A DNA stretch of 64,000 nt from NCBI GenBank assembly GCA_043228905.1, contig JBHGNT010000014.1:2356001-2420000 (forward strand), read 5' to 3'. Source of the stretch: Azolla caroliniana (lineage: Eukaryota > Polypodiophyta). Within the stretch, counting starts at the first letter, position 1. Each line of letters begins with the position of its first letter. The notes below the pieces were generated by a model. The model searched no databases. It was not told the DNA's origin and saw only the letters and a program-made list of their open reading frames with translations. Below are positions 52,001 through 60,985 of this stretch, one piece after another. Position numbers and translations under genes: made by a program.

Positions 52001-53080
52001 GACTTCATCCAATCGATCGGCTTCTCCAAAAGCGATGAGGACCATTGTCTCTTCACCAACACAGCTCAAGATGGATCACCCATCTTCCTCATCATTTACG
52101 TGGACGACATGCTAATTTCTGGACGCCACGCGGGCGAACTTGCCGATCTCATTCGGCAACTGCGGTTGAAGTTTGCCATGAAGGACCTCGGTCCGGCACG
52201 ACACATACTTGGCATGAAGATTAGTCGGCATCGCGACAAACGACATCTTTTTTTGTCTCAGACCGACTATATCGGACGTGTCTTGGAATGCTTCAACATG
52301 CAATCAGCCAAATCTGCTTCAACCCCGCTCCCAATGAATCTTCGGCTCTCTCAGCGAGACTGCCCGACATCCGGCCCGGAGGGGGAAGATATGAAGTCGG
52401 TACCGTATGCACCGGCAGTCGGCTCCCTTATGTACCTGATGGTCGCGACACGGCCTGATATTTCTCATGCCGTAGGAGTCGTTAGCAGATTTATGCACAA
52501 TCCTGGCCGATCGCATTGGAACGCAGTCAAGCATGTGTTCAGATATCTGGCTGGCACAAAAGACCATGGCATTCTTTTCGGTCCGAACCGAACCTCAGGC
52601 GTAGTCGGTTACACCGACTCGGACTTCGCCGGCTGTATAGACAGTCGGAAATCAACAACCGGATACTGCTTCAAATTCGGCAATGGAGCAATCTCGTGGA
52701 AGTCGAAACTTCAGGAGTGCACAGCGACCTCAACGACCGAAGCAGAATATGTAGCTGCGTCCGACGCAGCAAAAGAAGCTTTGTGGCTCGGTCGGCTGGC
52801 GCACACGTTTCGACAAGTCGACCATGACTCGGCTCCAGTTGTCTACAGCGACAGTCAAGGTGCTGTTGCCTTGTCGAAAAATCCGGTTCACCACAACGCC
52901 TCCAAACATATCGACGTTCGATATCACTTCGTTCGGGACTGCGTCATTTCAGGGAAAATCGGTCTAGAGAAAATATCCACAACCGACAATGTCGCAGATG
53001 GAATGACCAAGTGTCTTTCGGCAGACCGCTTTCGGTTTCTTCGGCATCAGATGGGCGTAACGACAAACCAGTCCGGTTAG
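49064..53080 (+). CDS. copia I gag-pol polyprotein, complete
   Basis: 1338 codons. Gag starts MMASTSGSSEMSLRKFDGSN and has KVAATKMFLIRRLYNLRM. Zinc knuckle CNYCKKPGHIKADC begins at residue 237; protease WLLDSGASFHVTPH has its Asp at 307. Integrase zinc region is LWHRRLGHLSK to CEHCQYGKQ; first catalytic Asp in LVHSDVCGP (496), then FRTDNGGEFKSEEF and HSPEQNGIAERMNRT. RT has LDVKTAFLHGDLEEEIYMEQ and IIYVDDMLISG (Tyr 1012). RNase H runs from GYTDSDFAGCIDS (about 1183) to KHIDVRYHFVRD. All key residues are present. Gag and pol share one frame, as usual in copia. Confidence 0.98.
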   Translation: MMASTSGSSEMSLRKFDGSNFNFWKEQMQDYLIVKGQIDPIENEEPPEGYKPIEWQKLDRIVRATIRMHLSESVYFTVQSCTTAFELWKTLSDTYEKKVAATKMFLIRRLYNLRMKESDSVQAHLNEYESISSQISSQGTAIEDELRAMILMSSLPSSWETFVTTVCNASTTAVKYSEVTSAILTEAARRKSFAKDSTDDAYVVQGSTDRSNIRGRDSSRPPNNQRRRSQSRDNRICNYCKKPGHIKADCRALKNKNNKKSGRHEEINYVSFSADVLPNDPNILSIENPVGSEVLLTTEESSTWLLDSGASFHVTPHRSQFRQYTIRHSDSVRVGNSQHCDIIGIGTVELNLAGGSTLVLHNVRHVPELSRPLISVGQLDEDGIRAGFSSGGWTLHRGNLLLARGPKIHSLYPLHVTLREGNLFLVDIPVSSLWHRRLGHLSKAGITHLSRAGYIPKLSFSDHQFCEHCQYGKQAAASHPTSAPRETRPLDLVHSDVCGPMPHQSLGGASYFVTFIDDSTRKVWAYPIRTKDRVFSIFSDWLAMVENQTDRKLKCFRTDNGGEFKSEEFVKFCRQRGIRREFTAPHSPEQNGIAERMNRTIQERIVSMLQHSGLSDGFWAEALLTAVHIINMSPSRPLGLQIPQELWIGSKPNYDKLRIFGCEAYALIPKDDRRKLAPRSRKCIFLGYGSDGEMGYRLWDPERRQIVRSSDVVFNESAMNPSVEKPIEVRRVTFSDVPTLQEGPALNTRSASRVAEPYTTDSDNSDSAQQNNPLSDHPTTIPDATSPIIPRRSERLSQPPERYSPGIFFTDAGEPTSYEEASTSVDSATWHLAMESEMHSIRANKTWDLVELPKNRRALPCKWVYRLKETSDSTTPKYKARLVAKGFRQEYGVDFDEIFSPVVKMTTLRFLLGVVAADNLELIQLDVKTAFLHGDLEEEIYMEQPKGFVATGQEHLVCRLRKSLYGLKQAPRQWYKKFDDFIQSIGFSKSDEDHCLFTNTAQDGSPIFLIIYVDDMLISGRHAGELADLIRQLRLKFAMKDLGPARHILGMKISRHRDKRHLFLSQTDYIGRVLECFNMQSAKSASTPLPMNLRLSQRDCPTSGPEGEDMKSVPYAPAVGSLMYLMVATRPDISHAVGVVSRFMHNPGRSHWNAVKHVFRYLAGTKDHGILFGPNRTSGVVGYTDSDFAGCIDSRKSTTGYCFKFGNGAISWKSKLQECTATSTTEAEYVAASDAAKEALWLGRLAHTFRQVDHDSAPVVYSDSQGAVALSKNPVHHNASKHIDVRYHFVRDCVISGKIGLEKISTTDNVADGMTKCLSADRFRFLRHQMGVTTNQSG

Positions 53081-53273
53081 AGCCGGACACAGAGCAGGAT
53101 GGTTCCCGACAACCGACATCAGTTCCTTAATGATCGGCTTCAACTGTTCCGACCCGACCAGTTCGGTCTTCTGCCTTCGGACCCTGCCGACTCGAACAAA
53201 GCTGATATGTCCGAGAACCTAAGTCTATACCTGTAATCTTAGATAACCCATGTATACGCCCATTACGGGGGAG
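53081..53273 (+). promoter_or_regulatory. Copia I 3' untranslated segment and polypurine tract
   Basis: 193 bases follow the stop codon. TTACGGGGGAG (about 53263-53273) abuts the 3' LTR and serves as the polypurine tract. Confidence 0.8.
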
Positions 53274-53572
53274 TGTCGAATACAAGTGTATAATGGACGT
53301 ATTCACACTATCCCTTTAGGCCATTTGTGTAATTAGCATAAAGGGTAGTTGCCCTAAGTCGGTCACTATATATATTGACCTTGTAACCTTTTTGTAAGGT
53401 TGGGTGTTGTATTATTGCTTTGTGGAATAAGAAAGTCTTTTTGTGTGTGTGTGTGTGTGTCTCTCTCTCTCTCTCTCTCTCTGTGCAACGACCTAGAAAC
53501 TGTCATACGCAGGTATTCAAACACCAATCGAATGCTTCTTGATCTTCCGCATAGACGACCTCGTCCCCAACA
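53274..53572 (+). mobile_element. Copia I 3' LTR
   Basis: Identical by eye to the 5' LTR apart from a GT stretch that replaces part of the CT repeat near 53443-53482. Confidence 0.95.
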
Positions 53573-55345
53573 AGTTCGACCAGTTCCCATGTCTAATTCT
53601 TGTGAATCAAGTCCATTTCGGATTTCATGGCTTGCAACCATGTATTGGTATCCGTTGTGGCCATACCTTCTTCATAAGTGCTTGGTTCTCCAACATTGGT
53701 TTAGTTGACGTAGTCGAGGCACGGTTGAAAAAACTCTATTGGCCTTTGAGCTCGTCCAGATCTCCTGGGTGCCGAGATAAGTGGTTCAGATTCTTCGATC
53801 GATATTTGTTGAACCATTTGTGTTAGGAGTCTTGTTAGGTGACCCGCCCCCAAGATTGGATTTCGGTGGTGTCACGTTATCCTCCCCTATGGACTTTGTC
53901 GACTCGATTCTGTTTCCTACTCGCATCTTGTTGACTTTGCCTTGTTCAACTTTAGACGAATCGGCTCAATCTTTGATGGCTTTGCCTTCGAGTTCGACTA
54001 GTGGACTTCCTACCAATTCAGAGTCGGTAAGTATGTTGTCCGGCTTGGTCGAGTCCGACCGTTCTGCCACTCCATTCTGTATGGGTGTGTAAGGAACGAT
54101 CCTTTGATGCAGGATCCCTTTGTCAGAAAGGTACTGTTTGAAGGCTCTGGTGGTATATTTTCCTCCGTTATCGTATCAGAGTGTTTCTCTCTGTGTCCCA
54201 ACCAGTTCTCCACTTCAGATGTCCACTGAGTGAAGACCTCAAGCGCTTAGTCTTTGGACTTGATGGAGAAGGCCCGAACCTTCCGTGTACAATCATCTAC
54301 AAAGGTGATGAAGTACCGGGAGCCTCCTAATGATCGCTCTGGCATGGGCCCACATATATCTGTGTGCACGAGCTCTAGGGGTTGTTGTATCGTCTCGCAG
54401 TGGAGAGTGTGCGGAGTTCGAGTCTGTTTCCCGTATCAGCAATGCTTGCAGAAGTTCGTCTTTGCTTGGAGTTTAGGGATGTAGCCAACCGCCGATCAAG
54501 TCCGGCTTGAGACATATGGCCGAGTCGGCCATGCCATAAGTTCGGGTCAGTCTTTTCGGCCACATTCATGGCCGCTTCTAGATTGATCGCCAAGTCCGGC
54601 TTGAGACATATGGTTGAGTCAGCCATGCCATAAGTTCGGGTCGGTCTTTTCGACTACATTCATGGTCGCTTCTGGATTGATCGCCATTAATGGGTACAAG
54701 TTATTGTACTTGTGCCCACCTCCTATCTTCAAGTTTCCTCGGTTGATCATCCATGTTGATTCACTGAGAGTCGTTTTTTACCCATCTTCGGCTAACATGC
54801 CGATGGAGATCAGACTCCTTTTTAGATCGGGTACGTGTCGCACTCGGTGCAGAATGATCATGTTGCCATTTCGCAATCTAATGGGAACCTCTCCGGTCCC
54901 TATGATTTTGCATTCATGCCCGTTGCCTAGTCGGATTGTGCCACTGGCGTCGACTGAATAGTTCCAAAACCAATCAATATTAGGGGTCACGTGAAATGTG
55001 GCACCAGAATCCAATAACCACGTGTGTGCATCTTGTGCACTTTAGAGGACTTCTCCGATCACTGAATCCTGTAAGGAAAGGATTTCTCCTGATCGGGTGT
55101 CGGCAACATTGATTTGGTTGCCTATAGGAGAGTGGTCCAAGTCGGGTCGTCCTCGATTCTATTTGGAACGCCGACCACTCTCTTTCCTCTTGATTGAAAT
55201 TTTCTGCAGTCGGAAACATTGTGGCCAAAGTTTCTGCAATGTGTGCAGAATTCACCTGATCGGCCCGTTCTCGACTTCGACCGTTGATAGTCTCCCCTCG
55301 TCTTCGATCGGTTGGTGTTACGACCGGTTCTGTCGGCTTGTATTA
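53573..55345 (-). pseudogene. copia H gag end, protease, integrase
   Basis: From upstream: knuckle FCTHCRNFGHNVSDCRKF (about 55230-55260), protease MDSGATFHVTPNIDWFWNYS (about 55014), LWHGRLGHMSQAGLDRRL (about 54530, integrase zinc region) and later integrase/linker pieces. A 94-bp tandem duplication sits in the coding region at 54498-54685. Multiple stops. The upstream end joins gypsy J gag at about 55345. Confidence 0.78.
54498..54685. repeat. 94-bp tandem duplication in copia H
   Basis: AAGTCCGGCTTGAGACATAT starts both copies (54498, 54592). About ten bases differ, so the duplication is not recent. 94 is not divisible by three, so it shifts the frame. Confidence 0.85.
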
Positions 55346-56352
55346 ATGGAACTCGGTGTAGGGTTTTTATGGGCACTTACTTGGTATACTTGGCACCTAG
55401 GTTTATGTGGACAATTTACAACTATATGTCCTGGACCGCCACAATACAGGCAGAGGCGATGTGCTCGACGTCGTTGCTTCTCAGCATCTAATAACGGCCC
55501 ACTTTGTTGTGTTGACTCTATTTCCATTGGAGTTGGGTCATCCCTTGTAATGGGTCTAGAGACTTGTGGAGCCTTTGTGACTACGGAAGTGTAAGTCTGT
55601 TCAAGTTGGTGGTGTAACATTTGTTGGCGCTCAGAATGTCGCTCAAATAGGCGATTATCACATCGCATGACTCGACTAATGGCGTCTGTAAGCGACTTCG
55701 TATCTTCAAGGAAAGTAAGAAGAAGATCTTTGACATCATTTCACAAACCTTGATGGAATTGATCCATTAAGGCCACCTCATCCCGAGGGATATCGCATGC
55801 CAAGAGACGGAAATCGGCTACGTAAGCTGACGCGGGACGATCTCCTTGTCGGAGCCTAGTGATGTCAGTGTCTCCGAAACTAGCTTGAAACTCTTTAACA
55901 AATGCCTCGAAATCCTCCATAAATGGTGATTTCTTCTCGAGAAGTTGTGTGAACCATGCTAATGTCGTACCACATAGTAAATTTCTGACTAATCCCACAC
56001 GAGCAATGTCGGTTGGATACCGATTGGGATGTAGCTGAATAACCAGACGAACATGATTCAAAAAACCTCGAAATAAAGACCTTGTACCATCAAACTTGGC
56101 GGGGAGGCTAATCTTTGGCTCTCTAAGGGAGTTCTGAGCCCCCAACACTTGTTCTCGTAATGACAATATAATCGCCTCGAGTTGATGAACCCACTGTGAT
56201 AACTCTTCATACTATTGAGCTTTTTCGGTGCTCACTTGTTGTAGGTCTCCAAGTAGCCTTTGATTCTCATGCTCTAATGCCACAAATTTATTCGTGAGCA
56301 TGTCGAGATCAGAAAGAACACACATGTATTCTTGTTTGCTCACGGACTCCAT
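55346..56352 (-). pseudogene. gypsy J gag, truncated and interrupted
   Basis: Begins MESVSKQEYMCVLSDLDMLT and contains LEHENQRLLGDLQQV, as K does (LEQENHRLLGDLQQT). A TAG interrupts at about codon 64. Then SLPAKFDGTRSLFRGFLNHV, HPNRYPTDIARVGLV, RLRQGDRPASAYVADFRLLA and the knuckle CLYCGGPGHIVVNC (about 55440). It ends in copia H sequence. A further stop lies near 55740. Confidence 0.88.
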
Positions 56353-56420
56353 AGCTTATGAGGGGAGAGGAGAAGGAAGAAGAGAACTTGTTAGGGTTTG
56401 TGGAAGATGAAGAAATGAAA

Positions 56421-56437
56421 GAAAATTTGGTTCAAAC
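56421..56437 (-). promoter_or_regulatory. J primer-binding site, self-priming type
   Basis: On the minus strand GTTTGAACCAAATTTTC follows the LTR directly. TTGAACCAA can pair with TTGGTTCAA in the LTR leader (56597 to 56589). Confidence 0.6.
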
Positions 56438-56440
56438 TGT

Positions 56441-56481
<41 letters not shown>

Positions 56482-56621
56482 AAGAAGAGAGAGAGAGAGA
56501 AAGAAGATAGAGAGATAATTGAAAGGAATTATTATATTGAAGAGTAAATGGATTACAAAGAGTAGGCAACAAAGTACTACAAAATGGCGTTGAACCAATT
56601 TAGGTTTGGGATAAGTAATAG

Positions 56622-56728
56622 AGAACACTCTAGAATATTCTAGGTTATCCTAGAATGTAGAGTACTCTAAAATATTCTAGAAGGTTCTAGTGTATAGAAC
56701 ACTCTAGAATATTCTAGGTCATTCTAGA
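56622..56728 (-). promoter_or_regulatory. Heat-shock-element arrays in J LTR
   Basis: Two seven-unit phased arrays (56622-56654 and 56696-56728), part of a 74-bp duplication, flank a perfect three-unit site TTCTAGAAGGTTC (56674-56686). Four or five units of each array are exact GAA or TTC at 5-bp spacing. Confidence 0.65.
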
Positions 56729-56804
56729 ATGTAGAGTAATATAGAATATTCCTATGATATTAGATTTCATATTCTAAAAATTATACATACAAGAATATTA
56801 ATAC

Positions 56805-56872
56805 AATGGCTAAGGATTTGACATGTGTACAACAAGGTCGTGGGTTCAAATCCTTTAGAGGCATAATGTGAG
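56805..56872 (+). other. tRNA-like module in J LTR
   Basis: TAATACAATGG (56809-56819) resembles an A box and GGTTCAAATCC (56843-56853) a B box, with GGTCGTGGGTTCAAATCC giving a tRNA-like variable loop and T arm. The gap of 23 bases is shorter than in K. It is antisense to the LTR. Confidence 0.55.
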
Positions 56873-56952
56873 TGTCATGATGTGAGTGTTATCATGACAT
56901 GTGGAAATTGCAAAATACATCGTTTGTAAATGTCTTACAAACGGTTTGTAGA

Positions 56953-57368
56953 TGTTAACGCACAGAAGCGTTAGACAGAACCGGCTCAACCGGATAGCAA
57001 CAGAGAATAAGATGAAGGTTTAATGGAGAAACTTAATACACAGAGAATACACGTGAGAGAGAGAGAGAGCAGAATATAAACTTAATTCAAAATAACACTC
57101 TGAAAACTCTGTGTACATACAACGTGCATAAAGGACTGACAAAAGTACTAACAAGTATTTCAATATTCCTACGTGCGACTGACACTAACTACGAGACAAT
57201 GATTACCTAGTAGTCTAGGCTACTACTAGGCTTCCGGTTCTCGCTTGAATCCGTCTCCCCGATCCGGTCGGTTGTTTTCGGATACCGATCCAGCTCATCC
57301 TTCCGGATGCCGATCCGGCCCAGGCTTCTTCAGTCGATCCAGATCCAGTGGAGTTGGCTCACTCAACA
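56953..57368 (-). mobile_element. Copia D 3' LTR (416 bp)
   Basis: Related to the Q LTR and the fragment at 63449 through CAACAGAGAATA and GGTTTAATGGA blocks. The dyads seen in B and C are degraded here. Confidence 0.7.
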
Positions 57369-57602
57369 CTACCCCTCAAGCTCAACTTGAGGTCTGATCA
57401 TGGTGTTAGTGTTCGTCGCAGCCGGTCCTTCCAGTTGACTCCTGCTAGCATCATCACGCCTTGCTCGCGCTCCTCATCCGGTCCGGTTCCACTTCCCGCG
57501 ACCCGTCCGGTACTGCGTGCCTCGACCTCCTCGGTCGGCTTGTCTGCTCAACAGGCCCATTTCAGCTCCCTCATTGTTGTGACTCCAGCGCTTGTCAACC
57601 CG

Positions 57603-58541
57603 TCAATTCCTTCGTGTTGGCGTCAACTTCCGCGGCGTCCATGTCCGCTTGGCCTTTAGTTGATCCGGCTTCTCCGAATCTTGAACCGAATCAGTTTCCT
57701 TCAATTCATTCCAGCTCTTGTCTGAATCGGTGTTCTCCAACTCGTCTTCTAGTTTCAGTCCCTTCACCATATGAGACCATGTCCGGGTCTTGGCCTTCTT
57801 CCTCTGGTCGGCTCTATCCTTCTTGACTCTGCCGCCGCTGCCGCTCGTTCCAACTTGTTCGGATGTGCCGACTTCCTTCGTCGACTCGGCTTCCTTTTTC
57901 CCTTTGTCTCCCCCTTTGTTGGTTCTTTCTTCCTCTCCGACTCCTTGTCCGGTGCCATCCGTTCCCTTTCCTTTTCTCCCCCTCAAGTGTGGCACGTCGA
58001 GATGTTGAACACCAAGCATTTCGGTGAAGTGTTGCAACTTGTCCGATCCAAGCGGTTTGGTGAAGATATCGGCAACTTGCCGATCTATCTGAACATACTG
58101 AAGTTCAACTTCACCGCTCAAAACCCGCTCACGCACAAAGTGATAGTGGACTTCTATGTGTTTCGTCCAAGCATGGAACATGGGGTTCTTGGCAAGCTGT
58201 ATGTTGCTCATGTTGTCGCAGTAGATTAGGATCGGGATTGGCACCTCAATCTGGAGATCTCACAGCAGTCTCTGAAGCTAGATGGTTTCATAGGTGGCAT
58301 TGGTAGTGCCCCGATACTCAGCCTCAATGCTCGACAGAGCCACTATTGGCTGCTTTTTGCTGCTCCACGCAACAGCCGCGCTACCTAGAGAAAACATGTA
58401 ACCGGACGTGGATCGGCGATCCGATGCATCACCGGCCCAGTCGACATCTGTATATCTGACTAGCTCTTTGGTTATACCATGCCGGTATAAGAGTGTCGGC
58501 CCTTTGTGCCGCTCACATACCACAATATTTGATGTGCGCAC
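57603..58541 (-). pseudogene. copia D RNase H and C-terminal extension
   Basis: RNase H shows [40 protein letters not shown] and IYCDNMSNIQLAKNPMFHAW. After ADIFTKPLGSDKL the frame continues about 140 residues through a Lys/Glu-rich stretch to KTRTWSHMVKGLKLEDELEN and EKPDQLKAKRTWTPRKL. One stop separates the two RNase H pieces near 58260. Confidence 0.85.
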
Positions 58542-59580
58542 TGAAGGTGATCCACGATTGGCTTATCACACCGACCTGATAACTTATGTCGGGTCGGGTG
58601 ATTGTCAAGTATATCAGGCTTCCGACAATTTGTCGAAACCATTTCTCATCGCAGGTTGGTTCGAAGTTGGGACGGAGCTTCTGGTTCCGATCCAAGGGTG
58701 TGGAGACAGGTCGGCATTCCGTCATGCCGAACTTGTATAGCATATTCAACACATAGTGTCGTTGTGAGAGCAATATGTCGTCGGGGGTTCAGATCACCTT
58801 GATCCCAAGAAAATAATGAATGTCCCCCAGGTCCTTCATTTCAAATGCGTCTGACAGCTGGGACTTTGCTTGGCCGATTTCATTGAGTCTAGGTCCGGTG
58901 ATGACTAAATTATCAACATAAAGTAGGATGCAAACCAGACCATCCAGACCTTGCCAGATGAACAACGATGAGTCGGATTTAGAGGTCACAAACCCCATCT
59001 TATGCAACCGGTGCGTGATCTTCGCATTCCAAGCTCGAGGGGCTTGTTTCAGACCATAAAGCGACTTCTTAAGCCGGCAGACCACCGACTTGTTCATCTC
59101 TGACTGAAAACCAAGAGGTTGGATCATATAGACCCGTTCTTCAAGGTCACCTTGAAGTAACGCATTCTTCATGTCCATCTAGTGAAGAAGCCACCCCCTT
59201 GCCGTAGCAACCGCCAGTACCACACGAACCGTCGTCATCTTCGCTACCGGAGCGAAGGTCACATTGTAGTCAATTCCGTGGGTCTGTGCATATCACTTCG
59301 CCACTAACCAGGCCTTGTACTGGTTAACCAAACCGTCGGCATTGTACTTTACCTTGTACTCCCATTTGCAACCGATCGGTTTACAATGTCGGGGAGGGTC
59401 AACGAGGTTCCATGTGTCGTTGGCATCGAGTGCCTGCATTTCTTCCTCCATAGCGGCAGGCCAATTTGCATCCTTTGCCGCTTATGTGTAGCTCTCCAGC
59501 TCACGCACTTCCGCCACTTTGGTCATGTACGCATAGTGATGCGCCATGTACTCATTGTACCCGTACCCTGTAACGGGGTT
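58513..59580 (-). pseudogene. copia D reverse transcriptase
   Basis: MKNALLQGDLEERVYMIQ, CRLKKSLYGLKQAPRAWNAK, then CILLYVDNLVITG, where YVDD has become YVDN. KLRPNFEPTCDEKWFRQIVG and LIYLTITRPDISYQVGVIS follow. Frames change near 58780 and 59180. Confidence 0.82.
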
Positions 59581-60690
59581 CTTTTGGCGGGATGACCGGC
59601 GTAACTTGTCATTACCCGGTTTGAGGCCCTTCTTGGCCGATTCAGACTTCCTTTATGAAGATCCGCCTTCTTCCTTTCCGGAGTCAGATTCACTCCAATC
59701 CGACTCAATGTTGTCGATTTCGTATTCCGACATCTTCTTCTTCCCCTTCTCTTTGCGCGTGAACCTTCTCCTCGGTTCCTTGCGCGGGGAGAGCACGACA
59801 AAGTCTCCACTACTCGCTAGTTCCTCATCCGACTAGTCATCTCGACTCATCCACTCATTCGGTCCACTTAGCCGGAATGAGATCGGACTCTCTTCTAGAG
59901 TGAAGAGTTCTTCATCTTGTACTTGGACCTCTTTGCACTCACTAGCCTCATCTTTCGGAATCGGGAGTACCATGATGCTATCTCATCAAACTCGACATCT
60001 CGGCTTACTCGGACCTGCTTAGTCCAGGGGTATAGCCCTTATACCCCTTTTGCTCATGCGAGTAACCGACTAGGATGCACTTCTCCGACTTCGGATCCAG
60101 CTTCCTCCGCTTCTCATCCGGTACATGCACATATGCTATGCTACCGAATATCCGAAGGTGTCTCAAATTCGGCTTCCCCCTAAAATACAACTCATGTGCT
60201 GACACCTTGTCATCGATCCGGTTTTGGATGTAGACGGCCGTCCGGACCGCCCCAACCCAGTAGAAATGGGGCATGCTCTTCTCCTCTAGCATTGCCCTTG
60301 CCGCGTCGACAATCAACCGGTTCTTCATTTCAGCCACATTGTTTTGCTCCGGCGTGTATCTGCAGCTGAATTCTCTCTGAATTCTGTTCTGTTATGTTGA
60401 ATTGGCCGGAAAAGTATTCTTTTCTGCCATTTGACCGCAAGCACTTGACCTTCCTCTCCGTTTCCCATTCAACTAAGCTTTGTAAGTTCCGGAAACGTTC
60501 GAAGACTTCACTCTTCCGTTCAATGAGGTAGATCCACGTGTGCCGGTTGTAGTCATCGATGAAGAAGACGAAGTATCGACTCCCGCCTACACTAACGTTT
60601 TGTGCCGGCCCCCATACATCCGAATGGATTAGGTCGAGCTTGTTACGGCTCCGGTTTCGTTCGGTGGGGAATGGAAGCCAGTGTTGCTTC
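59581..60690 (-). pseudogene. copia D integrase and linker
   Basis: WLPFPTERNRSRNKLDLIHS followed by DVWGPAQNVSVGGSRYFVF, then after a stop FYWVGAVRTAVYIQNRID and RHLRIFGSIAYVHVPDEKR, then a basic linker near 59760-59810. Frame breaks near 60337 and 60030. Confidence 0.8.
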
Positions 60691-60985
60691 CCAACATTCT
60701 TCCTTGTCGTTTCCCTTTTGCAATGAGCTTTCCATTTTTCTCTATAAAGCATCCGCTTTGCTTAAACTTCACTTGCATTCCTTGCTCCACTATCTGTCCA
60801 ACAGAAATCAGATTTTTTGCAAGGTTTGGAACATGCATCACATTCAGCATATACTTTGTTTTTCCTTTTTCTTCCCACAATGGGATATCTCCAACTTGCT
60901 CTATTTGATGAGTAGTATTATCACCTGTCTATACATAACCAGGAATCTCTTATTCCCTTAAACTTTCAAACCAGTTTGCATGTCC
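60629..60985 (-). pseudogene. copia E protease-to-integrase segment
   Basis: GHANWFESLRE, then LWEEKGKTKYMLNVMHVPNL and AKNLISVGQIVEQGMQVKFK, then GCFIEKNGKLIAKGKRQGRM, the region between protease and integrase. The protease active site itself is lost at the broken junction near 60985. Confidence 0.75.

Larger units (their letters stand above)
48097..53572 (+). mobile_element. Ty1/copia element I, intact
   Basis: LTRs 48097-48391 (295 bp) and 53274-53572 (299 bp) agree except in a CT/GT microsatellite. A perfect 5-bp target duplication AGTTC (48092-48096 and 53573-53577) flanks it. The primer site TGGTATCAGAGC, a single 1338-codon polyprotein and a polypurine tract are all present. It lies inside copia H in opposite orientation. 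Nothing visible prevents activity. Confidence 0.98.
46285..55345 (-). mobile_element. Ty1/copia element H, decayed, split by copia I
   Basis: The 3' LTR (about 46285-46556) ends CCAACA beside a purine tract on the minus strand. RNase H and RT follow to 48096 and the body resumes at 53573. Joining the flanks of copia I restores the RT stretch TWELVELPSRRKPLPCKWVF. The body ends at about 55345 in gag, where gypsy J sequence begins. The 5' LTR is missing. Confidence 0.8.
55346..56899 (-). mobile_element. Ty3/gypsy chromovirus J (5' LTR and gag), sibling of K
   Basis: On the minus strand: LTR 56899 to 56438, primer site, then gag from 56352 to about 55346, where copia H sequence begins. LTR length (462 bp), LTR end TTGACA followed by GTTTGAACC, and gag all match K. 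Pol is missing. Confidence 0.88.
56438..56899 (-). mobile_element. Gypsy J 5' LTR (462 bp)
   Basis: Starts TGTCATGATAAC and ends TTGACA on the minus strand. A GA microsatellite (56444-56505 on plus) replaces the CT tract of K. Heat-shock-type units occupy 56622-56728 and a tRNA-like module 56805-56872. The TATA region is weak (TATTACTTAT on minus). Confidence 0.85.
56953..60690 (-). mobile_element. Ty1/copia element D, 3' part
   Basis: The 3' LTR (56953-57368) ends CTCAACA beside the purine tract CTTGAGGGGTAG (minus). RNase H, RT and integrase follow to about 60690, where the frame passes into copia E (RQGRM joined to LGKQHWLPF). It belongs to the same lineage as B and C. Confidence 0.82.
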
